The notes beneath the pieces are model-generated. The model searched no databases, had not been told where the DNA came from, and was given only the letters and a program-made list of their open reading frames with translations. The translations under genes were made by a program, and so were the position numbers. Positions 28,279 to 38,080 of a stretch of DNA of 64,000 nt are shown here, in pieces (within the stretch, counting starts at the first letter, position 1; each line of letters starts with the position of its first letter). The DNA lies in the NCBI GenBank assembly GCA_937924775.1, contig CALDUT010000001.1, positions 1 to 64,000 on the forward strand, in the 5' to 3' direction. Origin of the DNA: an uncultured Gemmata sp. (GTDB taxonomy: Bacteria; Planctomycetota; Planctomycetia; Gemmatales; Gemmataceae).

Positions 28279-28317
28279 CCTTTGACATCGCCGCGGCAGC
28301 GGTGTCAAAGGTTTTTT
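28279..28317 (+). terminator. Intrinsic terminator after the ResB-CcsA gene
   Basis: Arms CCTTTGACA (28279-28287) and TGTCAAAGG (28303-28311) are perfect 9-bp complements, extended by GC-rich pairing inside, and are followed immediately by six T (28312-28317). This is the clearest rho-independent terminator in the window. Confidence 0.9.
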
Positions 28318-28447
28318 ATTATGGTGGAGGAAGATCTCCCTGCGGGGCCTCATTGGCCCATGGTTCAAACAATAACATTGATGTGAAAGTGATGATGGAA
28401 TGTTCCTTTGGCCGGTTCGTTAGCCGGCTTGTGACTTTGAGGTGGTC

Positions 28448-30178
28448 ATGACTGCCGATGCCGGGACCAGACCTCCCGCAATCGGCGGGGTGCGGAAAAG
28501 CTCGCCCCTTGTGGCGGACCTTTTCGCGTCTATGGTGGTGTTCATGGTGGCTCTGCCGCTGTGTTTGGGCATCGCGCAGGCCTGCGGTCTGCCGCCGGAG
28601 GCCGGAATTATCACCGGGGTGGTAGGGGGAATCGTTGTCGGCACCTTGGCCGGTAGTCCGTTGCAAGTTTCTGGCCCGGCGGCGGGCTTGATTGTTCTGG
28701 TCACCGACTTTCTCGAAGATGCCGCGGCCGCCGGCTATGGTGGAACCGATGCCGCGAGGGTTTTGGGAGCCGCAATTCTGGTGGCCGGCGGGTTACAGAT
28801 TGTCGCGGGTATTTGCCGCTGGGGGCAATGGTTCCGGGCGGTTTCTCCCGCAGTTGTGCAAGGTATGCTCGCCGGGATCGGTTTGACGATATTTGCGAAG
28901 CAATTCCACGTCATGGTGGATGACGAAGCCCCGAAACAGGTGGTCGATTGCCTCGCCATGATCCCCGCCGCCGTGTGGAAGGCGTTTGCCCCGCCGCCGG
29001 AGGCCTCCGCCAACCACACGGAAGCCGCGTTTCTGGGATTGCTGGCCTTGGTGATTCTGGCGTCGTGGAAAACCATCGCCCCTCACCGACTCAAGATCAT
29101 TCCAGCGGCGGTTGTGGCCGTGGGAGTCGCGGTCCTGGTCAATGAATGCAGCCGGCCCATCTGGGAAGCTTTGGGCCTGCGGATGGGACCCGCGGCCGAC
29201 GATCGCGGGGGGCTGGGCGTCGAACGTGTCCGAATTTCCGACAGTCTCTTCGCGGCTATCCAACCTCTTCAGCTACCGTGGTGGGATATTCTCACATTGG
29301 GAATACTTTGGAAAGGCGTATTGACCTTCGCGGTGATCGCCAGTGCCGAAACCCTTTTGTGTTCGGTGGCTATTGACACCAAACACTCCGGGCCGCGGAC
29401 CCACTTCGACCGCGAATTGATGGCCCAAGGCGTGGGGAATATGATCTGCGGGGCTGTCGCAGCGCTGCCAATGACCGGGGTGATCGTTCGCAGTGCGGCT
29501 AACGTGGACGCGGGAGCCAAAACCCGCCTTTCGACCATTCTTCACGGAGTTTGGCTGTTGTTGTTTGTGACCTTGTTGCCCGATTGGCTGAGGCGTATTC
29601 CCACCGCGGTGCTGGCGGCGATTCTGGTTTACACGGGCTGGCGGCTACTCAATTGGCCGGGGCTGTACCGGCTGTGGAAAGAAAGCCCCAGTGAAGCGGG
29701 CATTTTCCTCGCAACGGCGGTGGCGATCATTGCGACGGATTTGTTGGTGGGGGTCGGAATCGGGATCATACTGTCAGCCGTGAAAATTCTCATCCGTTTT
29801 TCATCATTACGGATCGACCGGATCGATGAACCGGAGCATCACCGCGTGCATCTGTACTTGGTAGGAGCTGCGACGTTTTTGCGACTGCCGATTTTGGCCC
29901 ACGCGTTAGAAGCCGTGCCGCCGGGCCAAAAACTGCATATCCATATGGAGCATTTGCAATTCGTCGATCATGCGGTTCTCCATCTCTTGATGACCTTCCA
30001 GAAACAGTATGAACGAACAGGCGGCACGCTCTATCTGGATTGGGACCAACTGCACGCGCATTTCCACGGTTCGCGGCCACGCGGGAAGCTTATTCGTGAC
30101 AGCCAGCCTGTTCCCGATGGCCAGGCTGGTGCCGAGCCGGTGCGGTCAACCTCTGGATCCACCGCGAACGACCCGTAA
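28448..30178 (+). CDS. SulP-family anion transporter with STAS domain
   Basis: About 576 aa from ATG 28448, with GAGG at 28439-28442; a GTG two codons upstream overlaps that site. The membrane core starts at LVADLFASMVVFMVALPLCL and has SulP features (GLPPEAGIITGVVGGIVVGT, SPLQVSGPAAGLIVLV, a helix around AVVQGMLAGIGLTIFAKQ, ALPMTGVIVRSAANVDAGAK). After residue 440 a cytoplasmic STAS-like domain follows (VHLYLVGAATFLRLPILAHA, QFVDHAVLHLLMTFQ). The family moves sulfate, bicarbonate or other anions, usually with Na+ or H+. No carbonic anhydrase is adjacent, so the substrate is open. Confidence 0.93.
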   Translation: MTADAGTRPPAIGGVRKSSPLVADLFASMVVFMVALPLCLGIAQACGLPPEAGIITGVVGGIVVGTLAGSPLQVSGPAAGLIVLVTDFLEDAAAAGYGGTDAARVLGAAILVAGGLQIVAGICRWGQWFRAVSPAVVQGMLAGIGLTIFAKQFHVMVDDEAPKQVVDCLAMIPAAVWKAFAPPPEASANHTEAAFLGLLALVILASWKTIAPHRLKIIPAAVVAVGVAVLVNECSRPIWEALGLRMGPAADDRGGLGVERVRISDSLFAAIQPLQLPWWDILTLGILWKGVLTFAVIASAETLLCSVAIDTKHSGPRTHFDRELMAQGVGNMICGAVAALPMTGVIVRSAANVDAGAKTRLSTILHGVWLLLFVTLLPDWLRRIPTAVLAAILVYTGWRLLNWPGLYRLWKESPSEAGIFLATAVAIIATDLLVGVGIGIILSAVKILIRFSSLRIDRIDEPEHHRVHLYLVGAATFLRLPILAHALEAVPPGQKLHIHMEHLQFVDHAVLHLLMTFQKQYERTGGTLYLDWDQLHAHFHGSRPRGKLIRDSQPVPDGQAGAEPVRSTSGSTANDP

Positions 30179-30246
30179 CTGCCTGACTTTGTGAAAAATT
30201 GTACAAAGCGGTGGTTGGCACGGGGTTTGTGAAAAAACCGACGAGA

Positions 30247-31203
30247 TCAGTCGTTGGGGATGACTTCCCCGCCGGCGCGTGTGCTGAGGGCCGCGAGTGT
30301 GCGGATGCTCATGCCTTCCCGGAGAAAACGCACGCTCCCATCGGCCATGGCTACATTCGCCCCTCCCTGATGAAAGGAGTAGATTTCGAAGGAATTGTTG
30401 CAGTTGATGGCACATTCACCTACCACGGTGAAGCCATCGGGGGAAGTGCCCTCAATGCCGAAACCTTTTTGATGATCAGCCCATAAACCGCCGACCACCA
30501 ATCCGGGATCGTCCCCCCCCGGCACGATCGGAACCCGGTCGGTGATCCGTTGCCCTTTTACCCAGTATTCGGGTCGCCCAGCATCTTCCGCGACCAGAAT
30601 TGTATTCGATAGTCCATCACTGATCTGTTGTATGGTTGAACCTTGGGAACTCATCACCCCGCGCCAGTAGAGGAGGTAATCGTTGGTGTGGGCATTGGGG
30701 TAGCCGAGGTAGATCAGAAGCGCTTGGGCCACCACAGAAACATTGGTGTAATCCCATGCGGCACCGAGGAAAGGCGAACCGGGCATACCGGGCACCGCCG
30801 ATTGGCCCATCCGCTCGCTGTTTGTACTGGGGCACAGGAAGGTCTTCACCCGTGTGGTGCGAGCCGCCGCGTTGACCGGATCGAACCAATTCGCCGTTAG
30901 GTTATAGATGTTACGCACATTCTCCTGTTCCAAATGGGGCAGGACCAATGCCGGCCAGCCGTGAAAGGGAGGACTGAGGGTATTCGAGGGTGGATAGCGG
31001 CCGTGGGTCACTTCATAATTCGTGCAAGCTAGAGCGATTTGTTTCAGATTGTTCTGGCAGCTCATCCGAGCCGCAGCGGCCCGCACTTTTTGAACCGCCG
31101 GTAACAATAGGCCAATCAATATAGCAATGATCGCGATCACCACCAGAAGTTCGATCAGCGTAAATGCCTGGCGCACGGACGATGTCGGCACAACGAAAAC
31201 CAT
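30247..31203 (-). CDS. DUF1559 pseudopilin-like protein
   Basis: A 318-aa protein with the type IV pilin/pseudopilin N-terminus [20 protein letters not shown] (processing before Phe14), a long hydrophobic helix and then the DUF1559 domain: [43 protein letters not shown]-like [28 protein letters not shown] and the C-terminal [18 protein letters not shown] (H-x9-DG motif). A prepilin peptidase would cleave the leader; the protein probably sits in the envelope. The family is hugely expanded in planctomycetes with unknown function. It converges with the SulP gene. Confidence 0.93.
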   Translation of the reverse strand: MVFVVPTSSVRQAFTLIELLVVIAIIAILIGLLLPAVQKVRAAAARMSCQNNLKQIALACTNYEVTHGRYPPSNTLSPPFHGWPALVLPHLEQENVRNIYNLTANWFDPVNAAARTTRVKTFLCPSTNSERMGQSAVPGMPGSPFLGAAWDYTNVSVVAQALLIYLGYPNAHTNDYLLYWRGVMSSQGSTIQQISDGLSNTILVAEDAGRPEYWVKGQRITDRVPIVPGGDDPGLVVGGLWADHQKGFGIEGTSPDGFTVVGECAINCNNSFEIYSFHQGGANVAMADGSVRFLREGMSIRTLAALSTRAGGEVIPND

Positions 31204-31370
31204 GACTCAGTACTTCTTCGGCAAAGCTTTTTTCCATCACAACATTCCCAATGTAGAGATCTCCCCCCTGGCGTCTACTCCCGCAGCCACAGTGGAGATG
31301 GTCGGGAGACACTGGGAGTGAAAGCAAATCGCGTCTTGATGCGGAAAACAGGCCTGCCCCTTGTCGGCTA

Positions 31371-32135
31371 TCAATACATCCACGGTGTAAAGACAGGCCA
31401 TCCTGGGATTCGCCCGATAATGCCTGGTGCGGCCACCAGCGGCGACGGGATCGACGCACCCACGACGAATCCCGAGCTGAACCACCGGTTGACAGTGAAC
31501 TGGAAGTTGAATGGGTTGCTGATGAACGGGTTATTCCAGGGGTTGTTGAACATCCAGGGGTTGTTGAGAAGCAACGGATTGTTCAACGCCCAGGGATTGT
31601 TGAAGGCCCACGGGTTATTCCACGTAGTGTTGAGAGTCCACACATTCTGAAACATGGTATTAACACTCAATGGATTATTCCACAGGGTGTTCACCACGAA
31701 GGGGTTGACCGCCCAGGGGTTGTTCAGAGGATTATTGAACCCCCACGGATTCACCAGCGGGTTGGGAGTGAAGGGATTATTCAGAGGGATATTGGTGAAA
31801 GGATTCTGAATAAACGGGTTGGGCTGGAACGGATTGGCCCACGGGTTGAGATACGGATTGTTCAGGGGGCTGCTGAGGACCACCGCCGGGTGGACAAAAC
31901 CCTTGGCATAGGGGGAGCCACTGATCTGCGGATAAACGCTGATCGACGGGGTCTTCGGTTGCGGCTGGCCCTTGGGGAGAATTCCGCCCCCCACCGAGGG
32001 AAATGGCTGGGGCTGGCCTTTGGGAAGGATTCCACCACCGATGGGCGGAAATGGCTGTTGCGCATCCGCCGGGGCCGGGAGCCATAAGGCGGCCATGAGA
32101 GACACGAATCCGGTTGTTCCAGTGATGCGGATCAT
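31371..32135 (-). CDS. Secreted Asn/Pro/Trp-rich repeat protein
   Basis: A 254-aa protein with a signal peptide (about residues 1-25, ending PAPADAQ). Residues about 26-60 hold two copies of QPFPxxGGGILPKGQP. Residues about 85-205 are an irregular repeat of NNP followed by W, L or F: NNPWAFNNPWALNNPLLLNN and NNPWMFNNPWNNPFISNPF. The tail (about 215-254) is hydrophobic and ends WPVFTPWMY. No known domain is seen. The composition suggests a structural or adhesive surface protein. It lies 167 bp upstream of the DUF1559 gene on the same strand. Confidence 0.75.
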   Translation of the reverse strand: MIRITGTTGFVSLMAALWLPAPADAQQPFPPIGGGILPKGQPQPFPSVGGGILPKGQPQPKTPSISVYPQISGSPYAKGFVHPAVVLSSPLNNPYLNPWANPFQPNPFIQNPFTNIPLNNPFTPNPLVNPWGFNNPLNNPWAVNPFVVNTLWNNPLSVNTMFQNVWTLNTTWNNPWAFNNPWALNNPLLLNNPWMFNNPWNNPFISNPFNFQFTVNRWFSSGFVVGASIPSPLVAAPGIIGRIPGWPVFTPWMY

Positions 32136-32364
32136 AGCAGCCCTTTCGTTGGGAGTCCTTTTCCAGTCATTACAACGCGGAATCGGAGGAAATGTTAGTT
32201 AAATCGCCCTCTCACGACATTTTTCGGCTGTTCCCATCGGCGGCCCCCAAGACGGCATGAGAGCCTCCGTGAGCCTCTGGGATATTGCGAGCACCGGGGA
32301 GAATGGTTAAGCTTAGCTTCTAAAACCTACCTGAGATGGTATCACGCCTACAGTGCTTAAAGTC
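32136..32364. other. Divergent intergenic region, repeat protein / DUF1501
   Basis: About 230 bp between two divergent exported-protein genes. No ribosome-binding site stands out for the DUF1501 start, and no palindrome longer than chance was noticed. Confidence 0.35.
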
Positions 32365-33789
32365 ATGCCGCACATTCATCGACACGCGTTCAACTTCCTT
32401 AATCCGCAGTGGCGGGAGGGCCTGTTATTATCGCGGCGGAATCTCCTGAAAGTGAGCCTGGCGGGTTTCGGAGGGCTGACCCTACCCGGTTGGTTACAAG
32501 CTCGCGCGCAGCATCGCTTGGCCCCCAAAAGTGTCATTCTTCTTTGGATGACGGGGGGACCGAGCCAAATCGACACTTTCGACCCCAAACCGGATCGCCC
32601 TGTAGAGAATCGCGGACCCTTCGGCATCACCAAAACCCGGCTTCCAGGAGTTTTCCTCTGTGAGCATTTGCCGAAACTGGCAGCTCGGCTCGACCAGTTC
32701 ACCCTCATTCGCTCGGTCGATCCCCGGGGCAGCAATCACGAGCCTAATACCGTGATGCAGACCGGGAACCTGCTAGCCGAGCCGCGAACCAACCCCGAAG
32801 CCTCCAGTTATCCGGCGATCGCCTCGCTAGTGGCCCGGTTCCGCGGTGCCAATCATCCGCAAGTACCGCCCTATATAGCCTTTATGCGTTCCCGCAGCCA
32901 CATTGCCTTCGGCGGTGTGCTGGGCAAGCAGTACGACCCCTTCCTCGCGAACGAAGCGGCCCGATTGCCGGTGTACGATCTGGTCGGCAATGACACCGGG
33001 ACCATCTCGGGGGGCAAGATGTTCGAGCTACCGATCGGTGTGACCCCCCAACGGCTGAGCGAACGGCAACAATTGCTCAAGAACTTCGACCGGTTACGGG
33101 CCGATCTTGACAAATCCGGGGTCATGGCTGGATTAGAAAAGTATGAGCAACAAGCGGTGGGTATGCTCACCGGGGGTCGCGTACGGGAAGCTCTTGATCT
33201 GGACTGCGAACCCCAGCGCACCCGTGACCGTTACGGCCGCCACCTGTGGTGTCAGCAAGCGCTTTTGGCCCGGCGCTTGGTAGAAGCGGGCGCCGCGTTC
33301 GTCGTTCTTGATCTCAGTTACCACACGGCCAGCGGAACGTGGGATACCCACGGCGACAATATTCCGCCCTATGGCGGCATTAAAAAAGGCTTAGGGCCGC
33401 TGCTGCCGCTTTTCGATCATCTCATCACCACACTGGTTGATGATTTAGCTCAGCGCGGCCTGCTGGATCAAACGCTGGTGATCGCGATGGGTGAATTCGG
33501 GCGTACGCCGCAATTGGGGACCCAAGGCAGCACCGATGGCCGCAATCACTGGCCGTATGTGATGTCGATGCTCATGGCCGGCGGTGGGCTGAAACACGCT
33601 CAGGTCATTGGGAGTTCCACCAAAGATGGTGGTGCGATTCAGGAGCGCCCGGTCACACCTGGCGACTTGGCCGCAACGATTTACCGCTACTTCGGTATTC
33701 CGCTGGATTCGACGTACACCGATGCCACCGGTCGTGTACTGAATCTGTTGCCCCACGGGGGGGAGCCGATCCAAGAACTGTTCGCATGA
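32365..33789 (+). CDS. DUF1501 protein (twin-arginine exported)
   Basis: About 474 aa from ATG 32365; a GTG at 32353 is an alternative and neither start has a clear ribosome site. The twin-arginine signal is SRRNLLKVSLAGFGGLTLPG. The DUF1501 body shows VILLWMTGGPSQIDTFDPKP, FTLIRSVDPRGSNHEP, FVVLDLSYHTASGTWDTHGD, LVIAMGEFGRTPQLGTQGST and DGRNHWPYVMSMLMAGGGLK. It is a second, diverged member beside the one at 19181. No adjacent DUF1549/DUF1553 cytochrome partner is present. Function unknown. Confidence 0.92.
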   Translation: MPHIHRHAFNFLNPQWREGLLLSRRNLLKVSLAGFGGLTLPGWLQARAQHRLAPKSVILLWMTGGPSQIDTFDPKPDRPVENRGPFGITKTRLPGVFLCEHLPKLAARLDQFTLIRSVDPRGSNHEPNTVMQTGNLLAEPRTNPEASSYPAIASLVARFRGANHPQVPPYIAFMRSRSHIAFGGVLGKQYDPFLANEAARLPVYDLVGNDTGTISGGKMFELPIGVTPQRLSERQQLLKNFDRLRADLDKSGVMAGLEKYEQQAVGMLTGGRVREALDLDCEPQRTRDRYGRHLWCQQALLARRLVEAGAAFVVLDLSYHTASGTWDTHGDNIPPYGGIKKGLGPLLPLFDHLITTLVDDLAQRGLLDQTLVIAMGEFGRTPQLGTQGSTDGRNHWPYVMSMLMAGGGLKHAQVIGSSTKDGGAIQERPVTPGDLAATIYRYFGIPLDSTYTDATGRVLNLLPHGGEPIQELFA

Positions 33790-34034
33790 TTAGCAAGCGG
33801 CGTGCCAAATAGCCAGTGTTTTGGCAAAAACTTTCGGATTTTTGCGGAAGTCGGTTGAAAAGAACCGTGCGATGACGCCGTGAGTACCCGCTCGGGCCCC
33901 TCTTCGCTTCCGGGTTACAGTCTCCATGCAGATACCTGGGGCTACATCTCCCCGGCGTTGGTTGAATGACCTTTTCCGTCACCCCCCCCACCGGGGAGAT
34001 TTGCTACTCTCAGCCGTGGTTTTGGCGGTACCGC
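33790..34034. other. Convergent intergenic region, DUF1501 / PhoD
   Basis: About 245 bp between two gene ends. CAAAAA...TTTTTG around 33824-33843 could form a weak AT stem. No gene is seen. Confidence 0.35.
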
Positions 34035-35648
34035 TTAGCCTTTTTTGATGCCCACGGTCCCCGCCTCGACAATGAACTTCGCGTCAACCTCCGCGGGGCC
34101 GCCAGGTTTCAGCACTTCCGGCACGATCACATATTCGCTTTCCCACAACTTTGGCGTGACCGTACATCGGACATACCCGCGTTGCCGATTGTGGTACTTC
34201 ACACAGGGATTTTCTGCCAGGAGCGTCTCCAGACCCCGGGGGTTTTTGACGCCGTTGCCGCCGCTGGAAATCGACGTGCCGACAAACTCCGAAGCCACAA
34301 TCGGTTCGTCGGGCTTGCGATCATCGACCCGCAGTTCATTGACCCAGTTCGAATGAATATCCCCCGTCAGCACGACCGGGTTGGGGATTTTCCGGTCGGC
34401 TATCCACTTCATCAGGCGCATCCGCTCGTAGGCGTAGCCGGGCCACTGATCCATGGAGTAAAGTTTCGCTTCGCCGGGGGCGAAATCGACCATGCCCATC
34501 ATCACCTGCTGGGCCAACACGTTCCAAATGGCGGTCGATTTCAATAATGCCGATTTCAGCCAATGGGCTTGTTCAGCACCCAGCAGGGTGGCTTTGGGAT
34601 TGAGGGCGGCGTCGTTGATGTCCGACGGGCGGTCGCCGTTGGGTTGATCGGTGCGGTACTGCCGCGTATCGAGAACTTGGAAACAGGCCAGCCGGCCAAA
34701 GGACGCTGTCCGGTACAGCTTCAGATACGGCCCGCGGGGGAACGAACCCGGGCGTAACGGCATATTTTCGTAGTACGCTTGGTAGGCGTTGGCCCGTTGC
34801 TCGAGGAATTCGATCGGATCGACCGCGGTTTTAGGGTTGTCGTTCTTCTCAGAGATGTCGTTAGCGTAGTTGTTATCGAATTCGTGATCGTCCCAGGTCA
34901 CCAGCCACGGGCAGCGCGCGTGCATGGTTTGAAGGTGCTGATCGGAGCGGTACTGGGCATAGCGATTGCGGTAGTCCTCCAAGCTGAGCAATTTCGTCTT
35001 CGCGGGGCCGGCATGTTTGCGGACCCCCTTGGTCGAAGCGGGGTATTCATAGATGTAATCCCCCAAGTGAATCATTAAATCGAGTTCGTCTTTGGCCATG
35101 TGTTCGTAGGCCGTGTAAAGCCCTTGTTCGTAATGTTGGCACGAGGCGAAGGCGAAGCGGAGCTTGTCGGGGGTGGTGGTCGGTACGGGCATGGTGCGGG
35201 TTTGCCCCACAGGGCTGGTCGCATCGCCGCAGTGGAAGCGGTAGAAGTACCAGCGATCGGGCTGTAAGCCCTCCGCGATCACATGCACTGAGTGGCCGAG
35301 TTGGGGTGTTGCGGTGGTGGTGCCGCTTTTGAGGATGTTTTTCATCGCTGGATCGTCAGCAATTTCCCAACGGATTTCGACGAATTCCGGTTTCATCCCA
35401 CCAGCTTCTTCAAGCGGCTGCGGGGCCAGTCGCGTCCAGAGAACCACGCTGTTGTGATTCGGATCACCGCTGGCCACCCCCAGGGTGAAAGGGTTGCTGG
35501 CGAACTTCGGCTGCCGCGTGACGCGCCCCTCGACGCGGCTTCCCCACAGCGGCAATCCGGCGAGGGTGGCGCTGTAGGCCAGGAATAATCGGCGGCTGAT
35601 GCCGCCTTCCGCACGCACCGCAGAGCGGAGATTTTTCAGATCGAGCAT
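34035..35648 (-). CDS. phoD: PhoD-like alkaline phosphatase / phosphodiesterase
   Basis: About 537 aa from ATG 35646-35648 with GGGAG 8 bp upstream; a longer frame adds 14 unlikely residues. A twin-arginine signal (ISRRLFLAYSATLAGLPLWG) leads into an N-terminal PhoD domain (FTLGVASGDPNHNSVVLWTR) and the metallophosphatase core: FAFASCQHYEQGLYTAYEHM, DLMIHLGDYIYEYP, WLVTWDDHEFDNNYAND and PVVLTGDIHSNWVNEL. The core motifs supply Asp, Asn and His metal ligands. PhoD enzymes release phosphate from phosphodiesters outside the cell, usually needing Ca2+ and Fe3+. No pho box was identified. Confidence 0.9.
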   Translation of the reverse strand: MLDLKNLRSAVRAEGGISRRLFLAYSATLAGLPLWGSRVEGRVTRQPKFASNPFTLGVASGDPNHNSVVLWTRLAPQPLEEAGGMKPEFVEIRWEIADDPAMKNILKSGTTTATPQLGHSVHVIAEGLQPDRWYFYRFHCGDATSPVGQTRTMPVPTTTPDKLRFAFASCQHYEQGLYTAYEHMAKDELDLMIHLGDYIYEYPASTKGVRKHAGPAKTKLLSLEDYRNRYAQYRSDQHLQTMHARCPWLVTWDDHEFDNNYANDISEKNDNPKTAVDPIEFLEQRANAYQAYYENMPLRPGSFPRGPYLKLYRTASFGRLACFQVLDTRQYRTDQPNGDRPSDINDAALNPKATLLGAEQAHWLKSALLKSTAIWNVLAQQVMMGMVDFAPGEAKLYSMDQWPGYAYERMRLMKWIADRKIPNPVVLTGDIHSNWVNELRVDDRKPDEPIVASEFVGTSISSGGNGVKNPRGLETLLAENPCVKYHNRQRGYVRCTVTPKLWESEYVIVPEVLKPGGPAEVDAKFIVEAGTVGIKKG

Positions 35649-36046
35649 GATGTTCTCCCGGAAACTTGTGAAAGCAACCCCCGGTTCCAACCGGTGGGGG
35701 TCAGAGTACTCCGGGAGCTATGGGATTGGCGTGAAAAGGTTGCGAAAATTTGTGAAACGGAAGCGAACCGACATGCACTGCGGTGGTTTTTGGTCTTCAG
35801 CAATCACCCTGCCCTATGAGAAAATGCGATGGAAATTTCGAATTGGCAAAGGTTTGTGAAAACCGCGGGGTCACCGCGTGACTTTCCGCGGCCATTTGGT
35901 GACCACTGGATAACTGCAGAATCGCTTTTAGGTAATGGCGGAAAGGCTCGGCTCGCGTTGGCCCGTGGGGGCTGGGGAACGGAGGTATGGCTTCCCGTGC
36001 CCCGCCCCGCTGGGGGACATGATGGGGGGAAGGCCGTTAATGGCCG
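35649..36046. other. Intergenic region upstream of phoD
   Basis: About 400 bp between the PhoD start and the stop of the PepSY gene (both minus strand). It holds the palindrome GTCAC-CGC-GTGAC at 35870-35882 and another GGTGACC shortly after, possible regulator sites. I see no gene here. Confidence 0.4.
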
Positions 36047-36886
36047 TCAATTGTCCGAAGATACGGCTTTGGCGGCTTCGGCCGCGGCTCGGTGCCGGGC
36101 GGAGCGGCGTTTCCGCAGAGTGGGGATCGTCCACAGATACAACCCGGTGAGGGTGAGCAGGATCAGCCCGACCGCGACCAGATCGACCACCAGTTTCCCC
36201 GCGTCGCCACCGATTTTGCCGGTGTGCAAATCCTTGATCGCTTTGCCCCAATCGATCGATTTGGGCTTGGGGGCATCGGTCGATTCGCTTACTGGGACAG
36301 CCGCGGGTGAATCCGGTGGGCCGCCGGTGGAATTTTTCAGGAATTTTTCATCTTTTCCGCCCTTGGGTTTAGGTGATTTTGCGCCGGGAGCGGGTTTTTC
36401 GGCTGTGTTTTCGTCGGCTGGGGCGGCTTTCTTCTCGCCTTTGAGTTCCCAATCGCCAGAGTGAGCATCCACGATCACCTCGGGACCACCGACTGTTCGG
36501 ATTTTGTACACAGTGCGACCGTGTTCTGGTTTCACTTCCACTCGCTCGATGGGGCGATCGTTCAGGTGCATCGCGGCTGTCTTAAGAGCGGCAGCGAAGC
36601 TAATGGGTAGCGTTGCCAGTTCATGAGCCGAAATTGTGGGCTTGCCAGGATTTTCGTGAGGGCTGTTGTCTTTTTTCTTTTCGGAGTCTTTCTCCGCGTT
36701 CTTGCGGGGCGCTCCGAGGAACTCCAGGGCCGGGCGGAACGTGTCTTTGTGGTTCAAGTAGATGCCTGTGGAGGCGATCAGAATGAGGAAGACCGACGCG
36801 AACAACCCGAACCATGTATGCAGCTTGCGGAATTGCAACAGCCGCGCATTCGGGTTCGGCTTCGGTACGCTGGGGGTGCTGGACAT
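36047..36886 (-). CDS. PepSY-type membrane protein
   Basis: A 279-aa protein with PepSY-associated TM architecture. A first helix follows RKLHTWFGLFASVFLILIAS (about residues 20-45), a periplasmic domain holds the PepSY-like stretch ISFAAALKTAAMHLNDRPIE then VYKIRTVGGPEVIVDAHSGD, a Lys/Pro/Ala-rich linker follows, and a C-terminal helix (VVDLVAVGLILLTLTGLYLW) precedes a basic tail. Related proteins are found in siderophore and iron-reduction loci. It lies 22 bp behind a DUF1559 gene and is the last gene of a minus-strand set that starts near a Fur-like box. Confidence 0.85.
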   Translation of the reverse strand: MSSTPSVPKPNPNARLLQFRKLHTWFGLFASVFLILIASTGIYLNHKDTFRPALEFLGAPRKNAEKDSEKKKDNSPHENPGKPTISAHELATLPISFAAALKTAAMHLNDRPIERVEVKPEHGRTVYKIRTVGGPEVIVDAHSGDWELKGEKKAAPADENTAEKPAPGAKSPKPKGGKDEKFLKNSTGGPPDSPAAVPVSESTDAPKPKSIDWGKAIKDLHTGKIGGDAGKLVVDLVAVGLILLTLTGLYLWTIPTLRKRRSARHRAAAEAAKAVSSDN

Positions 36887-36908
36887 GAGGTTATTCCTGG
36901 ATAGAGGG

Positions 36909-37946
36909 TTATTCGTTATTCAACACTTCGCCGCCGGCCCGCGTCACCATCGCCGCTAGCGACCGAATACTGATGGACTGCAGAATGAACCGCACGCTTC
37001 CATCCGCAAACGCGACATTAGCCCCGTTGGGATGAAAACTGTAGATGTTTGTCTCATTGGTGCAATTGATCGCGCACGGACCACCTTTGATTTTCTCATT
37101 CTCCCATTTTTGCTTTGTTTCATTCCAAATGCGGACTCGCTCTTCTAGCTCAACGACGCCATTGGGCTGCGAACCGTGAATGTCGATGGCGTTGTCTTTG
37201 GAGGCCCACCCACCGCCTTCGTTAGGTTCAACCTGGCCATTCTTGAGCTTTTCCCACACCACATGACCGGTGCGGTAGTAGCGCGGTCGGCCGGCGACTT
37301 CGGAAATCATCGCGGTGTGGGAGGTCCCATCGGTGATGTCCACCAGCCGCACTGGGCCGCGATGGGGTTTCTGGTCATTGTCATCGCCGGCTTTTGGCAG
37401 CACCCCTCCAAGTGCTGATTCAGGCAGCGGATCGATCCAGCCAAACTGTACCAGATGCTTCTTCACTTCGCGCAAGGCAGCATAGTCGCTGCACGCGGCC
37501 CTGTAGCTCTTTTTGATAGTCCCGGTTTTAGTGTCGAGTTCTATGTACTCATCGATGCGGGGATTCTCGGGTACACTCGGGCATTCGAACACCGTCAGTC
37601 GTGTGAGGATGACGGCTGCATTGGCTGGTTCGTCCCAATTCGCGTTCCTGTTGTATTGCGCAAAGAGAGCTTGTTGCTCCAGATAGGGCAACAGGGGAAC
37701 AACCCAACTGGCATTTTTCGGCCGTTTGATCTCCCCCGGGGGGAAGACGCCGTTGACATTTTCATAGGCGTGGCAGGCCAGGGCGATCTGTTTAAGGTTG
37801 TTTTGGCACTTCAGGCGGGCGGCGGCCTCGCGGACCTTCTGCACCGCCGGCAGCAGTAAGCCGATGAGAATGGCGATAATCGCAATCACCACCAGTAGTT
37901 CAATCAGGGTCAATCCGAGCGAGAGGATAGAAATGCTCTTTTTCAT
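36909..37946 (-). CDS. DUF1559 pseudopilin-like protein (second copy)
   Basis: About 345 aa from ATG 37944-37946; a TTG six codons upstream is less likely. The pilin-like N-terminus [20 protein letters not shown] is followed by [60 protein letters not shown] and [18 protein letters not shown]. Codons around the N-terminal segment (37770-37907) are nearly identical in DNA to the copy at 39896-40033, while the rest differs. It is 22 bp before the PepSY gene and 134 bp after the kelch gene. Confidence 0.93.
   Translation of the reverse strand: MKKSISILSLGLTLIELLVVIAIIAILIGLLLPAVQKVREAAARLKCQNNLKQIALACHAYENVNGVFPPGEIKRPKNASWVVPLLPYLEQQALFAQYNRNANWDEPANAAVILTRLTVFECPSVPENPRIDEYIELDTKTGTIKKSYRAACSDYAALREVKKHLVQFGWIDPLPESALGGVLPKAGDDNDQKPHRGPVRLVDITDGTSHTAMISEVAGRPRYYRTGHVVWEKLKNGQVEPNEGGGWASKDNAIDIHGSQPNGVVELEERVRIWNETKQKWENEKIKGGPCAINCTNETNIYSFHPNGANVAFADGSVRFILQSISIRSLAAMVTRAGGEVLNNE
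37770..37907. repeat. 138-bp block duplicated at 39896-40033 (copy A)
   Basis: The two blocks match at 137 of 138 positions by direct reading (A at 37794 versus G at 39920). Both encode the pilin-like N-terminal helix and the start of the DUF1559 domain on the minus strand. Sequence on either side diverges at once. Confidence 0.9.
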
Positions 37947-38003
37947 GGCAAGAATGATCTCCAATCAAAATTTAGTTTCATGATGTTTTTTGTGAATTTT
38001 TGC

Positions 38004-38025
38004 CCCCCGAGAAAACATTCGGGGG
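38004..38025. repeat. GC-rich hairpin between kelch and DUF1559 genes
   Basis: CCCCCGA (38004-38010) and TCGGGGG (38019-38025) form a 7-bp stem with an 8-nt loop in the 134-bp gap between the kelch stop and the next DUF1559 start. It may modulate read-through or stabilise mRNA; no T-run follows on the transcribed strand. Confidence 0.45.
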
Positions 38026-38080
38026 TTGGGGTTGGCGCGAAATTGTGGCCAAGTTAACCGTCCCAAGTCAGCCGTTCGGC

